Below, one piece after another: positions 8,251-15,823 of a stretch of DNA of 16,603 nt (its first letter is position 1; every line of letters begins with the position of its first letter). The DNA comes from Pavlovales sp. CCMP2436 (taxonomy: Eukaryota > Haptophyta > Pavlovophyceae > Pavlovales), in contig MU631345.1 in the NCBI GenBank assembly GCA_026770615.1, forward strand, positions 138,895-155,497, written 5' to 3'. A model generated the notes under the pieces. That model saw nothing but the letters and a program-made list of their open reading frames with translations, ran no database searches and was not told the DNA's origin. Position numbers and translations under genes: made by a program.

Positions 8251-8462
8251 ATAATATGTATAATATGAGATGCCACTCGTTGGTGTCCACCCGGGTAGTA
8301 ATGAAGTACGTTTACGACCCCGGACCCGTTTCGACTCTTTACCCCCCCGGGTTCTGTAGCGGAGCTTTATTTCGGCTTTTTCCGCCATTGCGGAAGCTCC
8401 TTTCCGAAATTCCGGAATCTTCTGCGCTAAACAAATAGCCCGTCCGAAGCTCGCCCTGGGCC

Positions 8463-8470
8463 TATAAAAG
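8463..8470 (+). promoter_or_regulatory. Consensus TATA box without an assigned gene
   Basis: TATAAAAG lies in GGGCCTATAAAAGCCC. The only open frame downstream (8487-8696, 69 codons) begins about 16 bases after the box, which is too close for a normal leader, and its composition is unremarkable. It may be the promoter of an unknown transcript or a relic inside a repeat. Confidence 0.35.
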
Positions 8471-8663
8471 CCCTTACGACCGTCCGATGATAGTTATTGA
8501 ACTAGTAAGTTTTCTAAAATTACTAAATCAGTTAGTCGCCCTACGGCAGCCAAAAAAAATTAAGCTAGCAAAGTCTATAATATTTGGTGCGCAAGACAGC
8601 CGCTCAGACGTCTACGACTCGCATCGGGAATCCGCAGCTAAACCGTTCATAGTAATTCTAACT

Positions 8664-8808
8664 CGCCGCCCCGTTTATTTCCGAATCTGCAACTAACTCC
8701 GCCGGGCCACCTCCGGTTCCTGAGTTGCTCAGGAGGATTTTCACCGGACTTTTTCTTGCAATTTCCCCCCGGACTGGCCACTAATTCGGTTTTCGACCCA
8801 AGGCGGCT
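8664..8808 (+). repeat. Dispersed repeat R3, copy a
   Basis: Matches 14291-14434 throughout. Shared blocks are CGCCGCCCC, GCAACTAACT, CCACCTCCGGTTC, GGATTTTCACCGGA, ATTTCCCCCCGGACTGGCCA, ATTCGG.TTTCGACCCA and GGCGGCT. Its right end overlaps the last codons and stop of the minus-strand gene at 8781-10304. Confidence 0.9.
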
Positions 8809-10304
8809 CCGCGGCGGGTGCATTCAGGTTGAGATGCCACCGCGTCGTGGGCCGCTCGCAGCAGCTGCACCCCAACCGCCATCGGCGAGTAGCGCTGCAC
8901 CGCAAGCAGCCCTACGTCGGCGAGCGTGCGCCTCGCTCCAGAATCAGACACCAACCGGCGCAGCACTTGCGAGAACACTACAATGCTGGTGGCGACCGGC
9001 AGCCGCAGAGCCGCCGTCGCTGTCGCCACCACCGGCGACATATCCGCGGCCGCCCATCCCGCCAAGCGCGGCCGTACCTTGCCCGCCTTGCGCGGCGACC
9101 GCGCGGGTAGCTCGTAGCCCGCGGCCCGCGCGACCTCGACATACGCCGCAAACGGATAGAAGATGGTGGGCACGCCGTGCGACCACCAGAAGAGCATGCG
9201 CGTCGGCGGGCGTGCCTCGAGCTCGTTGCTGCGGTAGTTTTGCTGCGACGGCCAGAGCAGCGCGACGTCGATCTCGTCAATCCACGGCACATCGTGGTAA
9301 AATGCCTGCGACGACATGCTGAAGCATGTCGTGGGCGCGTTTTTAAGCTTGCCGCAGTCTTTGCCTAGCTGACTTCTGCTGGGGTTCTGGCCGTGGGTGT
9401 TGCGCGGTGGTAGCACCAAGGTGCGCCGTCTGTCGCACGTATACGTCGTAATCGTCGCGCGCCTCCCGCCCACCTTATTCTCGTTGATCACGACGAGCGA
9501 TGCGCCTGCAATATCGCACGCGGCCGTCGCGAGTTGGAGCGTTTCGTTCTCGGAGGGCTTGTTCATCCGGTTGCCGGCAAGGATTCCGATTTTGCGCACA
9601 GGCCGCAAAGACGCAACGGGCTTTCGCACCCGCCAACCGCCGACGTTGGTGTGCTGGTGCGGGACGACGGCAAGGAGCGGCGCCGTCCGCGAGAGCAGCT
9701 CTGGGCTGCGCCTCGCCTCGGCCGCAGTCGGGCGGCTCCGTTCGATATGAGCGGCGGTGGCGTCGGTCTGTACGATGAGAAGCATGCGCGGCAGCGTGAG
9801 GTTGGTCGCTTCGATGAAGGGCGGCCCGAGCAGGCCGTGACTGCGTATCAGATCGTCGGTGATGTCCGTCCTGTCGAGGACATCAGTCGCCGGCATGATG
9901 CACCGCTCGGCGAGCAGTGGCAAGAGCTGGAGGGGGAACACGCGCTTGATCAGGATGAGCATGTGGGGATAGATGCCGTCGGGCCACTTGGCGTCGATCG
10001 AAGTCGCGTTCAACTTCGAGAGGTCGCCAAGATCGACAAGCTGAACTGCAGACTTGAGCCCAAGCTCCCGATCGACCGTATCACGGTTCTGCGCGATCGC
10101 GTCGGCGATCATGTTTGCGCGGAGGCCAGAGGAGGCCCTCGCACCTGTTGTCACGATCGCAATGCGCAAAGGCTCGACCGTAAAGAGACCGCGCACCGCG
10201 GCCGCCCTTCCGCCTGAGCAGCAGACCACCGAGAAGGCCCAAGCGACCAGGAGCGTCGCCAGCAGCGGCACTCGTCGTCGCGGCGAGTGAGCCTCGGCGC
10301 CCAT
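8781..10304 (-). CDS. Secreted or lumenal glycosyltransferase-like protein, 507 aa
   Basis: Single uninterrupted frame. ATG at 10304 was chosen over the longer frame (to 10481) because a TATA box lies about 90 bases upstream and the Met opens a clear signal sequence: a basic RRR, then LLATLLVAWAFSVVCC (about residues 14-29), then GGRAAA. Residues 46-70 (LRIAIVTTGARASSGLRANM) resemble the first strand and loop of a Rossmann-like sugar-nucleotide fold. Residues 366-395 (RPPTRMLFWWSHGVPTIFYP, then YVEVARAAGY) resemble the acceptor-recycling part of GT-B enzymes, where a pathway protein shows threshold Arg and SxGxP-type motifs. Possible N-glycosylation sites are N99, N168 and N253, which fits a lumenal location. 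The stretch at about 278-312 is Arg-rich and looks inserted. The last nine codons and the stop lie in repeat R3. The glycosyltransferase assignment is inferred from motifs; substrate unknown. Confidence 0.7.
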   Translation of the reverse strand: MGAEAHSPRRRVPLLATLLVAWAFSVVCCSGGRAAAVRGLFTVEPLRIAIVTTGARASSGLRANMIADAIAQNRDTVDRELGLKSAVQLVDLGDLSKLNATSIDAKWPDGIYPHMLILIKRVFPLQLLPLLAERCIMPATDVLDRTDITDDLIRSHGLLGPPFIEATNLTLPRMLLIVQTDATAAHIERSRPTAAEARRSPELLSRTAPLLAVVPHQHTNVGGWRVRKPVASLRPVRKIGILAGNRMNKPSENETLQLATAACDIAGASLVVINENKVGGRRATITTYTCDRRRTLVLPPRNTHGQNPSRSQLGKDCGKLKNAPTTCFSMSSQAFYHDVPWIDEIDVALLWPSQQNYRSNELEARPPTRMLFWWSHGVPTIFYPFAAYVEVARAAGYELPARSPRKAGKVRPRLAGWAAADMSPVVATATAALRLPVATSIVVFSQVLRRLVSDSGARRTLADVGLLAVQRYSPMAVGVQLLRAAHDAVASQPECTRRGAALGRKPN

Positions 10305-10392
10305 CTCCTCGCAGCGAAGGCTCCGGCCGAGCGTTTGAATGCGTAGCGGCGAAGGCCCCGGCCGTGACGGGCTGGTGGCGCGCTGCCGTGTG

Positions 10393-10399
10393 CTATATA
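10393..10399 (-). promoter_or_regulatory. TATA box of the glycosyltransferase-like gene
   Basis: On the minus strand the sequence reads GGCTTCCGTATATAGCA, with TATATAG about 90 bases before the ATG at 10304. A start of transcription about 30 bases downstream would leave a leader of roughly 60 bases. The same GGCTTCCGTAT context occurs in the repeat at 12366-12376, so the promoter belongs to a repeat family. Confidence 0.5.
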
Positions 10400-10570
10400 C
10401 GGAAGCCCGCGCATGGGGGGGATGGTCTCCTTCCGTCACGGTAGACCTTGGGATATAGCAATTCCCCCTGAATAGACGCACCTGGGGCCGAGGCCGCTGC
10501 AGTGATACCCCAGGTGGGGCACACCTCGGGCCGTGCTAGGTCAGGTGATACGCCCGAGGGGTGGGGCTGG
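10395..10570 (-). repeat. Dispersed repeat R4, copy 1
   Basis: Read on the minus strand it contains GCCCGAGGTG, CACCTGGGGTATCACTGC, then CCCCCCATGCGCGGGCTTCC and the TATA box. The same order appears on the plus strand at 12240-12385. It forms the upstream region of the glycosyltransferase-like gene. Confidence 0.7.
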
Positions 10571-10799
10571 CCGACTATAACTATGGCAAATATATATGGA
10601 AAAATCTTCGCTGCAATACAGTAGTTACACTCGTGGCGAGGATCCAGGGCGAGGCCAATGAGGGGGCCGAGGGCTAGGCTAGAGTCAGGCCAGAAGCAGG
10701 GGCGGATACCCCGTGGTCGCAGCCGCAGCCGCCGCCGGCGGTCCGCCATATATTTATATTGATTTGTATGTATATATTACAATGATAACTAGCTGACTT

Positions 10800-10949
10800 A
10801 ATACTACGATACCTCGGGGTGAGATAGCTGCACCTGGGGCCCACAGCTCGATGGTGATACCCCAGTCGGGAGTCACCTGGGGCAGACAAAAAGTCGGTGA
10901 TGCCCGAGGGTAGACCCACCCCCCCCCGTGCGCTGGCTTACGTATACAG
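10800..10949 (+). repeat. Dispersed repeat R4, copy 2
   Basis: Contains CACCTGGGGC, GGTGATACCCCAG, CACCTGGGGC again, GGTGATGCCCGAGGG, then CCCCCCCCGTGCGCTGGCTT and ACGTATACAG. The GGTGATACCCC part is inverted relative to the C-run and promoter-like part when compared with copies 1 and 4, so this copy is rearranged. Confidence 0.65.
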
Positions 10950-11126
10950 GCCGGGGGCGCACTCTGGTTCCAGCACCCGGGCCGCTCGGCAAACGGGCCC
11001 GAGGACGACCCCGCGCACGCGGACCGCGCGTACCACGACGACTGGCGCCGCCGCAGCGCCGCGAATGCGGCGGGGCGGGGCGTCCGCGCATGCCGCGGCC
11101 GCGGGGGCCAGGGCACACGCACCTAG
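10950..11126 (+). CDS. Possible terminal exon of an unknown gene
   Basis: Starting after an AG acceptor at 10948-10949, the frame reads AGGALWFQHPGRSANGPEDD, later HADRAYHDDWRRRSAA, and ends at TAG 11124-11126. Third positions are almost all G or C and the residues are mixed (W, F, H, D, Y), whereas the other frames give only Arg/Pro/Gly strings. No start codon and no family. It is flanked by repeat R4 and a poly-G plus R1 shard, so it may be a captured exon fragment. Confidence 0.3.
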   Translation, partial: AGGALWFQHPGRSANGPEDDPAHADRAYHDDWRRRSAANAAGRGVRACRGRGGQGTRT

Positions 11127-11148
11127 AGGGGTGTGAGTGATGGTAGGC

Positions 11149-11168
11149 GAGGGGGGGGGGGAGGGGGA
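11149..11168. repeat. G-rich tract
   Basis: Runs of G broken only by A lead directly into the R1 shard, repeating the poly-G plus exon 1 arrangement at the start of the window. Confidence 0.9.
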
Positions 11169-11170
11169 AG

Positions 11171-11303
11171 CCTGTGGCTCCTGCTACGACTTCTTCTTCA
11201 TCAACCACCCCTCTACCACCTTTGCTACTGCCTTGTTGACTGATGTCGATCATGCCTGTGAGTGACCACCTCCTGCTGAACACTGCTGAGCCGCTAATAT
11301 ATA
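11171..11303 (+). repeat. R1 shard: exon 1 and intron 1 of the first gene
   Basis: Matches 61-200 in order. Shared blocks are TCCTGCTACGACTT, CCTCTACCA, CCTGTGAGTGA, CTGCTGAACACTGCTGAGCC and GCTAATATA. The exon frame reads CYDFFFINHPSTTFAT, then ends at TGA. The copy is cut on its right by the MITE-like element starting at 11304. Confidence 0.8.
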
Positions 11304-11768
11304 CAGGGTATCGCGGGCAATAAGAACGGCGCTTTTTGAGGCTGAAGCTGAGTTTCTAAGCTGTTTCTGAGGGTCGACGGATCAGCAGGCTCAGTTTCTT
11401 AAAGCCTTCGGCGCCCTTCATATTAATAAAAATATTTAAAAAAGTGGGCGTGAACATAATTAACCTGTCACGAGCTTGCACGCGCAAGCGGTCGCCGCGC
11501 GCACGCCTCTAGTGTTAAGTAACGCGGTACATTTCTAACCCCAAGGCACCCATACCCAGGTACTCTGGGCCAAAACGATCCATTTTTATGTAAAAATCTG
11601 CATGAATGAGATCCCGAAAAGTCATTTTTTCTTCAGCTCGGGGGGAGACCCCCGGACCCCCCTATCCCCCCGGACCATACCCTCAGTTTCTTATTCACTA
11701 TGAGAAGCTGACTTTCGAGCAGGCTCTGTTTCTTAACACGACGGTTTCTTATTGCCCGCGATACCCTG
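11304..11768. mobile_element. 465-bp MITE-like element with 23-bp terminal inverted repeats
   Basis: The left end CAGGGTATCGCGGGCAATAA followed by GAA (to 11326) is the exact reverse complement of 11746-11768. Both ends are flanked by TA (11302-11303 and 11769-11770), a TA target duplication of the type made by Tc1/mariner-like transposases. The inside has no transposase ORF, so it would be non-autonomous. Short subterminal repeats occur inside (AGCAGGCTC.GTTTCTTAA at about 11383 and 11719). It interrupts the R1 shard within an ATATATA stretch. The superfamily is inferred from TA flanks only. Confidence 0.8.
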
Positions 11769-11834
11769 TAGAGCACATGGCGCAGCGTGACGGCAACACC
11801 GATGTAATACATACGGTAGCCCGCCAGGGGAGGG

Positions 11835-11990
11835 TTCGTTTCCTACTCGGGCTTCACCGGGAGAATGTATGCCCCAGGTGGGGCTTACTAGGGGTATCAC
11901 CGCCGGCCGAGGAGTCCCAGGTAGGGGTATCACCGTCCCCAGGTAGGGGTATCACCGTCGGCCGACGAGCCCGGGGTAGGGGTAGTGGAG
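11835..11990 (+). repeat. Dispersed repeat R4, copy 3, with three GGGGTATCACCG motifs
   Basis: GGGGTATCACCG is exact at 11891-11902, 11924-11935 and 11946-11957. The last two sit in CCCAGGTAGGGGTATCACCG units 22 bases apart. CCCCAGGTGGGGCTTAC at about 11872 matches copy 1. A GTG/ATG frame runs through here but reads the repeat. Confidence 0.8.
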
Positions 11991-12096
11991 TTGGTAACTA
12001 TATTTTGATTTATTTGATTTTTTATTGGCCGCATTCAGGCTCAGCGACCCCGACGACTTCAAATTAAGACGCCTTATGGGGGGGGTTATAGGGGAA

Positions 12097-12119
12097 GGGG
12101 GGGGGGGGGGGGGGGGGGG
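12097..12119. repeat. 23-base poly-G tract
   Basis: Uninterrupted G run preceded by a nine-G run at 12078-12086. It is another of the long one-strand G tracts in the window. Confidence 0.95.
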
Positions 12120-12239
12120 AGGTGGTAGGCCTTGGCACTGTCCAGATATGACCGATGCATTTTCGCAATATTGCCGCGATTTTTTATTTTTTATTTTTTT
12201 TAACTTTCAGCACGCGCGTAAAATTAAAATACACGACAC

Positions 12240-12385
12240 TGCCCGAGGTCGGGCTCATCTTCAGACCGAGGTGGGCCCCAGCCCGGGTATCACCGCCGTG
12301 GCCGCGGTCCCGAAGTCGGGCTTCCCAGTGAAGCCCGAGTAAGGAACGACCCCCCCCCGTGCGTGGGCTTCCGTATTTATTACAT
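12240..12385 (+). repeat. Dispersed repeat R4, copy 4
   Basis: Contains GCCCGAGGTCGGGC, CCCGGGTATCACCGCCG, AAGCCCGAGT, a C8 run, then GTGCGTGGGCTTCCGTATTT. Its order and orientation match the minus-strand upstream region of the glycosyltransferase-like gene, with TATTTATTA where that gene has TATATAG. Confidence 0.7.
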
Positions 12386-12611
12386 GAGTTCGGCAAGTCG
12401 CGGTCCTGTTTTAAAATACTGTAGATCTTTCTAAATTTCCCGACGCAGGCTGCACTCTTAGCGGTGCTCCTGTCCCCCGGGCAGCCGTGCGCGCGCAGCC
12501 AGTGCAGCTGCCCGCGTCGCCCCTTTTTAAAAAATAATTCTTTTTATAGGCGCGGGCATTCGGCCTTCATCACGTCCTTTCGATGACTAGTTGCATTTTC
12601 AATTGATAAAA

Positions 12612-12690
12612 AGCGTTTGCTTTTACGACTTTCAATCATTGTTCTTTTAATGTCCTCCGACTTGCAGCCCGAAGGCGTACGGCCATGACT
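12612..12690 (+). repeat. R1 shard: intron 3 and exon 4 of the first gene
   Basis: TTTGCTTTTAC, then CCTCCGACTTGCAG and CCCGAAGGCGTACGG, match 496-560. At the codon that is TAG in the first gene (545-547) this copy has GAA, followed in frame by GVRP and TGA. Confidence 0.65.
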
Positions 12691-13154
12691 AAGGAGGGCC
12701 CGGCCAGCGCATCGGTCGTCTCATGCGCTATCTTACTCTCCGCGTTGTCTCTCCGCCTCGATCCTCCCTCCTTGTAGCGTCGTCCCGCCGCATCCCTGCG
12801 CATAATTACGCAACAAAACATACGCGCAAAACACCATAAAGTCTGAACCGTGCTATCCTGTTCAGGCTGCAAAAGCAGGCACAGCATAGCACGTGGCTTG
12901 GTGTGTATAGGATATTCTATTCCTTGTCTGGGCGAGGGTTCGGCTCCGCTCAGTCTGGGCGGCGGCCTTGCCCTGTGTGTTTCTTCTGGTTTCTGTACTA
13001 GAGTTTTGGTGCTTGATCTTGTAACCCGTTCAGTTTGTTTGGGGGTTGGAGAGGCGTCCTCTTTCCGTTTGTTGCCTGTGGTTGCTTGCGTTATGAGTCT
13101 TTGGTCTGTGTGTTTTCCCCGTTGAGGTTTCTGGCTCTCGTTACCACTCGACAA
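12636..13154 (-). CDS. Doubtful ORF, disordered Lys/Thr/Pro-rich N-terminal part
   Basis: An open frame of 172 codons, but it begins at TTG with no ATG near its 5' end. The first 85 or so residues are hydrophilic (for example KRKEDASPTPKQTERVTRSS) and look like a disordered tail. The remainder is unremarkable and crosses the R1 shard. No domain is visible. It could be part of a retroelement or gene exon, or chance. Confidence 0.15.
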   Translation of the reverse strand: MSSGNESQKPQRGKHTDQRLITQATTGNKRKEDASPTPKQTERVTRSSTKTLVQKPEETHRARPPPRLSGAEPSPRQGIEYPIHTKPRAMLCLLLQPEQDSTVQTLWCFARMFCCVIMRRDAAGRRYKEGGSRRRDNAESKIAHETTDALAGPSLVMAVRLRAASRRTLKEQ

Positions 13155-13189
13155 AACTCGGCTTGCCCCGCGTTATTACCACTCCGCGC

Positions 13190-13440
13190 CTACTGCCGCG
13201 ATTCGGCAAGCCGAGCCCACCAAATCGCTTTAAAAAATGATGGGCCTGCGGCGGTAGGGGGGTGCGGGACGCGAGGCTGTGCTGGCGCAAGGGGGCCCTT
13301 TGGGCGAGGCTTTGCGCGGAGGAGAGGATTTGAGCGTAGGGCAAGAGCGTAGCGCAAGCGGCGCAGAGCGACACGGAGAAGAGCGGAGCGCAAGAGCAGT
13401 CCGGCAGCGCAGCGGACGCGAATATTGTAACACGGAGAGT
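13190..13440. other. GC-rich block with GAGCG/GCGCAAG motifs
   Basis: Purine-rich imperfect repeats of GAGCGTAG, GCGCAAG and GAGCGGAGCG keep frames open on both strands. Arg/Ala/Glu-rich translations on each strand argue that none is a gene. Confidence 0.5.
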
Positions 13441-13473
13441 TGCTCAATAGTTAAGAGGGCCAGCTCTCGGTTT

Positions 13474-13529
13474 TTTGTGAATCCCTGCCCACAGGGAATT
13501 CACAAATACGACTTTCACGGCCCGTATTT
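13474..13529. repeat. Two adjacent hairpins
   Basis: TTTGTGAATCCCTG (13474-13487) pairs with CAGGGAATTCACAAA (13492-13506) with one bulged base and a short CCCA loop. Overlapping its right end, AAATACG (13504-13510) pairs with CGTATTT (13522-13528). They lie upstream of R5 copy b. Confidence 0.75.
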
Positions 13530-13565
13530 ACAACCAATTTTTTGTACTAGTAGAACCCTGAAGTA

Positions 13566-13632
13566 ATCCCTAGACGCAGAATTTGACGGGGAACAACTTC
13601 ATTTCTGCAATTTGACACCTGATTCTAAGATG
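13566..13632 (+). repeat. Dispersed repeat R5, copy b
   Basis: CCCTAGACGCAGAATTTGAC, GGGGAAC and ACACCTGATTCTAA match 7821-7885. A GAGAAAATGGCC block that follows here occurs upstream of copy a (7744), so block order differs between copies. Confidence 0.75.
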
Positions 13633-14000
13633 AATGACGAGAAAATGGCCTCGAAAGGGAGGGGGGGGGTTTACACTGTACATGCTGAAAATACCTGGAG
13701 AATCAGGTGTCCGGCAACTCAACGATGTAATTTTTTTTCAATGGTGGTCAGGCAGCAGAGGCCGGCAGCTGAAGACCGGCTGGAACGGCGGATTCACTTA
13801 TTGCAAAAGTGACGTCGTTGTGAACCGACGATGAAGAGAGACGCGAGCTGAATAAATTATATATCCGGTATGAATAAAGCTTTTGCAGCTTTAAAATATT
13901 CAATTGACAACAAGCCATGGCCCGGCATGGGTAAGATTGGGGGTGCTACTGGCGCTGGTTCTAGAGAAAGTAGGCAAGTATCTAATTAGAGGACTAAGTA

Positions 14001-14023
14001 GGGTCGAAATCCGAATTAGTGGC
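14001..14023 (-). repeat. Short inverted fragment of repeat R3
   Basis: On the minus strand it reads GCCACTAATTCGGATTTCGA followed by CCC, nearly identical to the right end of R3 copies a and b. Homology stops on its far side. Confidence 0.7.
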
Positions 14024-14252
14024 GCGATTCCGCACTGGGGAGGGGGAAAAGCGGTGGCCGGGTCGAAGAAGTAGACATCGTTCGCCCCTGCGCGCTTAGT
14101 GTCGATAGCTGCTGTCGAATAGAGTCCTCCTCGAGGGTCGGAGCCCAATTTGTGTGCCTCTCGTGTGCCTCTGGGGTCGAGAACATACTAATGGTAACTA
14201 ACATTTTCGATTCTCAGCGTTCGGAAACGAAAAGAAAGTCATGGTTCCCGAA

Positions 14253-14334
14253 GTGGTGCACAAAAGTTAGTTGCGGATTCATAAATGGGGCGCCGCCCCA
14301 TTCACGAATCCGCAACTAACTTTGGTGCACCACC
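14253..14334. repeat. Long near-perfect palindrome (40-bp arms)
   Basis: Left arm 14253-14292 and right arm 14294-14334 are reverse complements with about three mismatches. Key blocks are GTGGTGCAC / GTGCACCAC, AGTTAGTTGCGGATTC / GAATCCGCAACTAACT and GGGGCG / CGCCCC around a single central C. Weak pairing continues a further 15 bases outward. The right arm is the left part of R3 copy b. Confidence 0.9.
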
Positions 14335-14434
14335 TCCGGTTCGTGAGTTACTCTGAAGGATTTTCACCGGATTTTTTTGCGATTTCCCCCCGGACTGGCC
14401 ACTTATTCGGATTTCGACCCAGACTTAGGCGGCT
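14291..14434 (+). repeat. Dispersed repeat R3, copy b
   Basis: Aligns along its length with 8664-8808, with small indels. This copy is not next to a coding stop, unlike copy a. Confidence 0.9.
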
Positions 14435-14694
14435 TTTCAAAGTATCTTAGAGTTAGAACTAGAAGCCAGCTGCATAACAACTACAGCGCCGCTACGCTAA
14501 GCAAAGGAAGGAGCTCGCTCGCCATGAGCTCGCAGGCAGGACAAGATAGCTAGCTCTAGAAAGGTCGCTCAGCGACTCGGCGACTCAAGAGAGCGCGCAG
14601 CCTGCCGCCATGGCACCAGCGCCGTGGCATCAAGCGTCCCCAGCGCTGTGGACCAAGCGGACGGCGTCACGCGGCGTGACTGTGAGCGCAGCTC

Positions 14695-15814
14695 TCATCG
14701 GTTGCGCTTCTCGCGAGACTTGCCCGCGGCCAAGCGCGCAGCGCGGTGCTTGCCCTTGTCCTTTGAGGCGGAGAGGCTCTTGAGCGGGTCGGCCTTCGCG
14801 CGCCCCTTGCCAACGAGCTTGTGCCGCGACTGCTGCTTGCGCGCCGCCTTGGCGATGCCTGCCATCTTGGCGCCGAGCGCGCCGTCGACTGCATCGCGCC
14901 TGTCCGGGAGCAGGTACTTGGGGATGCGCTTGAGCTCGGGGGCCGCACGCACCGTCGCGAGCGGCTTGTCGTGCCGCAGCACTTTGAGGTCGTGCGGATT
15001 GGCCTCAAAATGCTCCTTGAGCTTCTCCGAATTTAAAACTCGGCGCGTAGCGAGCAGCCTCGCCTCCTGCCACCCTGAATCGGAACTAGGCGAGCTTGCT
15101 CATCTCGACGTGCAGCGGGCGAAGTGCCTCCCTGTAGAGAGCGCGCAGCTCGTCGGCATAGCTGCTCTCGACGGCCTCGTCAGCCGAGACAAGCGAGATC
15201 GCCGTCCCCTCAAGCCCGGCGCGGGCAGTCCGTCCGATCCGATGCTGGTAGACCGCGAGGGTCGCGGGCAGGTCGAAGTTGATGACGGCGGTGACGCCCT
15301 GAAAGTCGATGCCGCGGGACACGTCAAACGCCGCCAGCCACTGGCCGCCCTTGCCGTCGCCGCCGCCCTCGGACGACGCGCGCTGCCTTTTCGCGCCCTT
15401 TTTGCGCCCGCCGGCGTCGTCGTCGGCGGCGCGGAGGGCCGGGTCGTCCGTTGCGATGAGAAGGTCGAACGCGCCCTTGTTGAACGCTTGGATGGCGTGC
15501 CAGCGCGAGTTGAGAGGGAGCTCGGCGTTGAGGACGCCGCAGTGCACCCTGAACTGCTCGAGGAAGAGCTTGAGCTTGAAAGAGCGCGCCACCTCGTTGC
15601 AGAAGACCAGCGAGCGGCCGGGGATGCGGTTCAGCTTGAGCAGCGCGAGGATGAGCAGGAACTTGTTCTTCGACTGGCGCGTGACGAGGTACTGCGAGAG
15701 CGCGCTCAGTACGCCTCCGACCACGCCAGTCGAGGGGTCTGTGCCGCCCGCGGCGCCGCCGCCCACGCCAGCATCAGACCGAGGTGGACAGTGAGGGTAG
15801 CGGAGAGTCGGCGC
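14695..15814 (-). pseudogene. DDX56: DDX56/Dbp9-type DEAD-box RNA helicase, C-terminal half, disrupted
   Basis: Members of this family are nucleolar ATP-dependent RNA helicases for large-subunit ribosome assembly. Visible in order on the minus strand: NKFLLILALLKL, motif IV SLVFCN (about 15600), FKLKLFLEQF, LNAELPLNSR, IATDD, an Asp/Lys/Gly-rich insert, motif V DVSRGIDF (about 15310), INFDLP and motif VI HRIGRTARAG (about 15225). After VEMSKLA comes TAG (15086-15088), then FRFRV in the same frame, which the family would continue through. The next recognisable piece, EARLLATRRVLNSEKLKEHF, is in another frame starting near 15066, so roughly a dozen or more family residues are missing between. 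It ends LRHDKPL..IPKYLLPDR and a Lys/Arg-rich tail at TGA 14695-14697. The N-terminal half (motifs Q, I, DEAD, SAT) is absent up to the window end, and a TAA at 15815-15817 closes the frame. It is either a truncated pseudogene or a gene with a far upstream exon plus sequence errors. Confidence 0.8.
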
Positions 15815-15823
15815 TTAGCTCTT

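Noticed and set aside
9534..10217. 227-codon plus-strand frame
   Set aside because: Antisense shadow of the glycosyltransferase-like gene.
10305..10481. N-terminal extension of the glycosyltransferase-like frame to 10481
   Set aside because: It would put the coding start upstream of the TATA box and bury the signal sequence behind 59 low-quality residues. The ATG at 10304 fits better.
14610..14769. GCCGCCATGG start context on the plus strand
   Set aside because: The frame it opens is short, overlaps the helicase C-terminus in antisense, and shows no independent coding character.
545..15088. Altered genetic code (in-frame TAG at 545, 6257 and 15086)
   Set aside because: A TGA also interrupts a frame at 2388, these frames also contain frameshifts, and a sibling shard has GAA at the 545 codon. 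Decay is simpler than reassignment.
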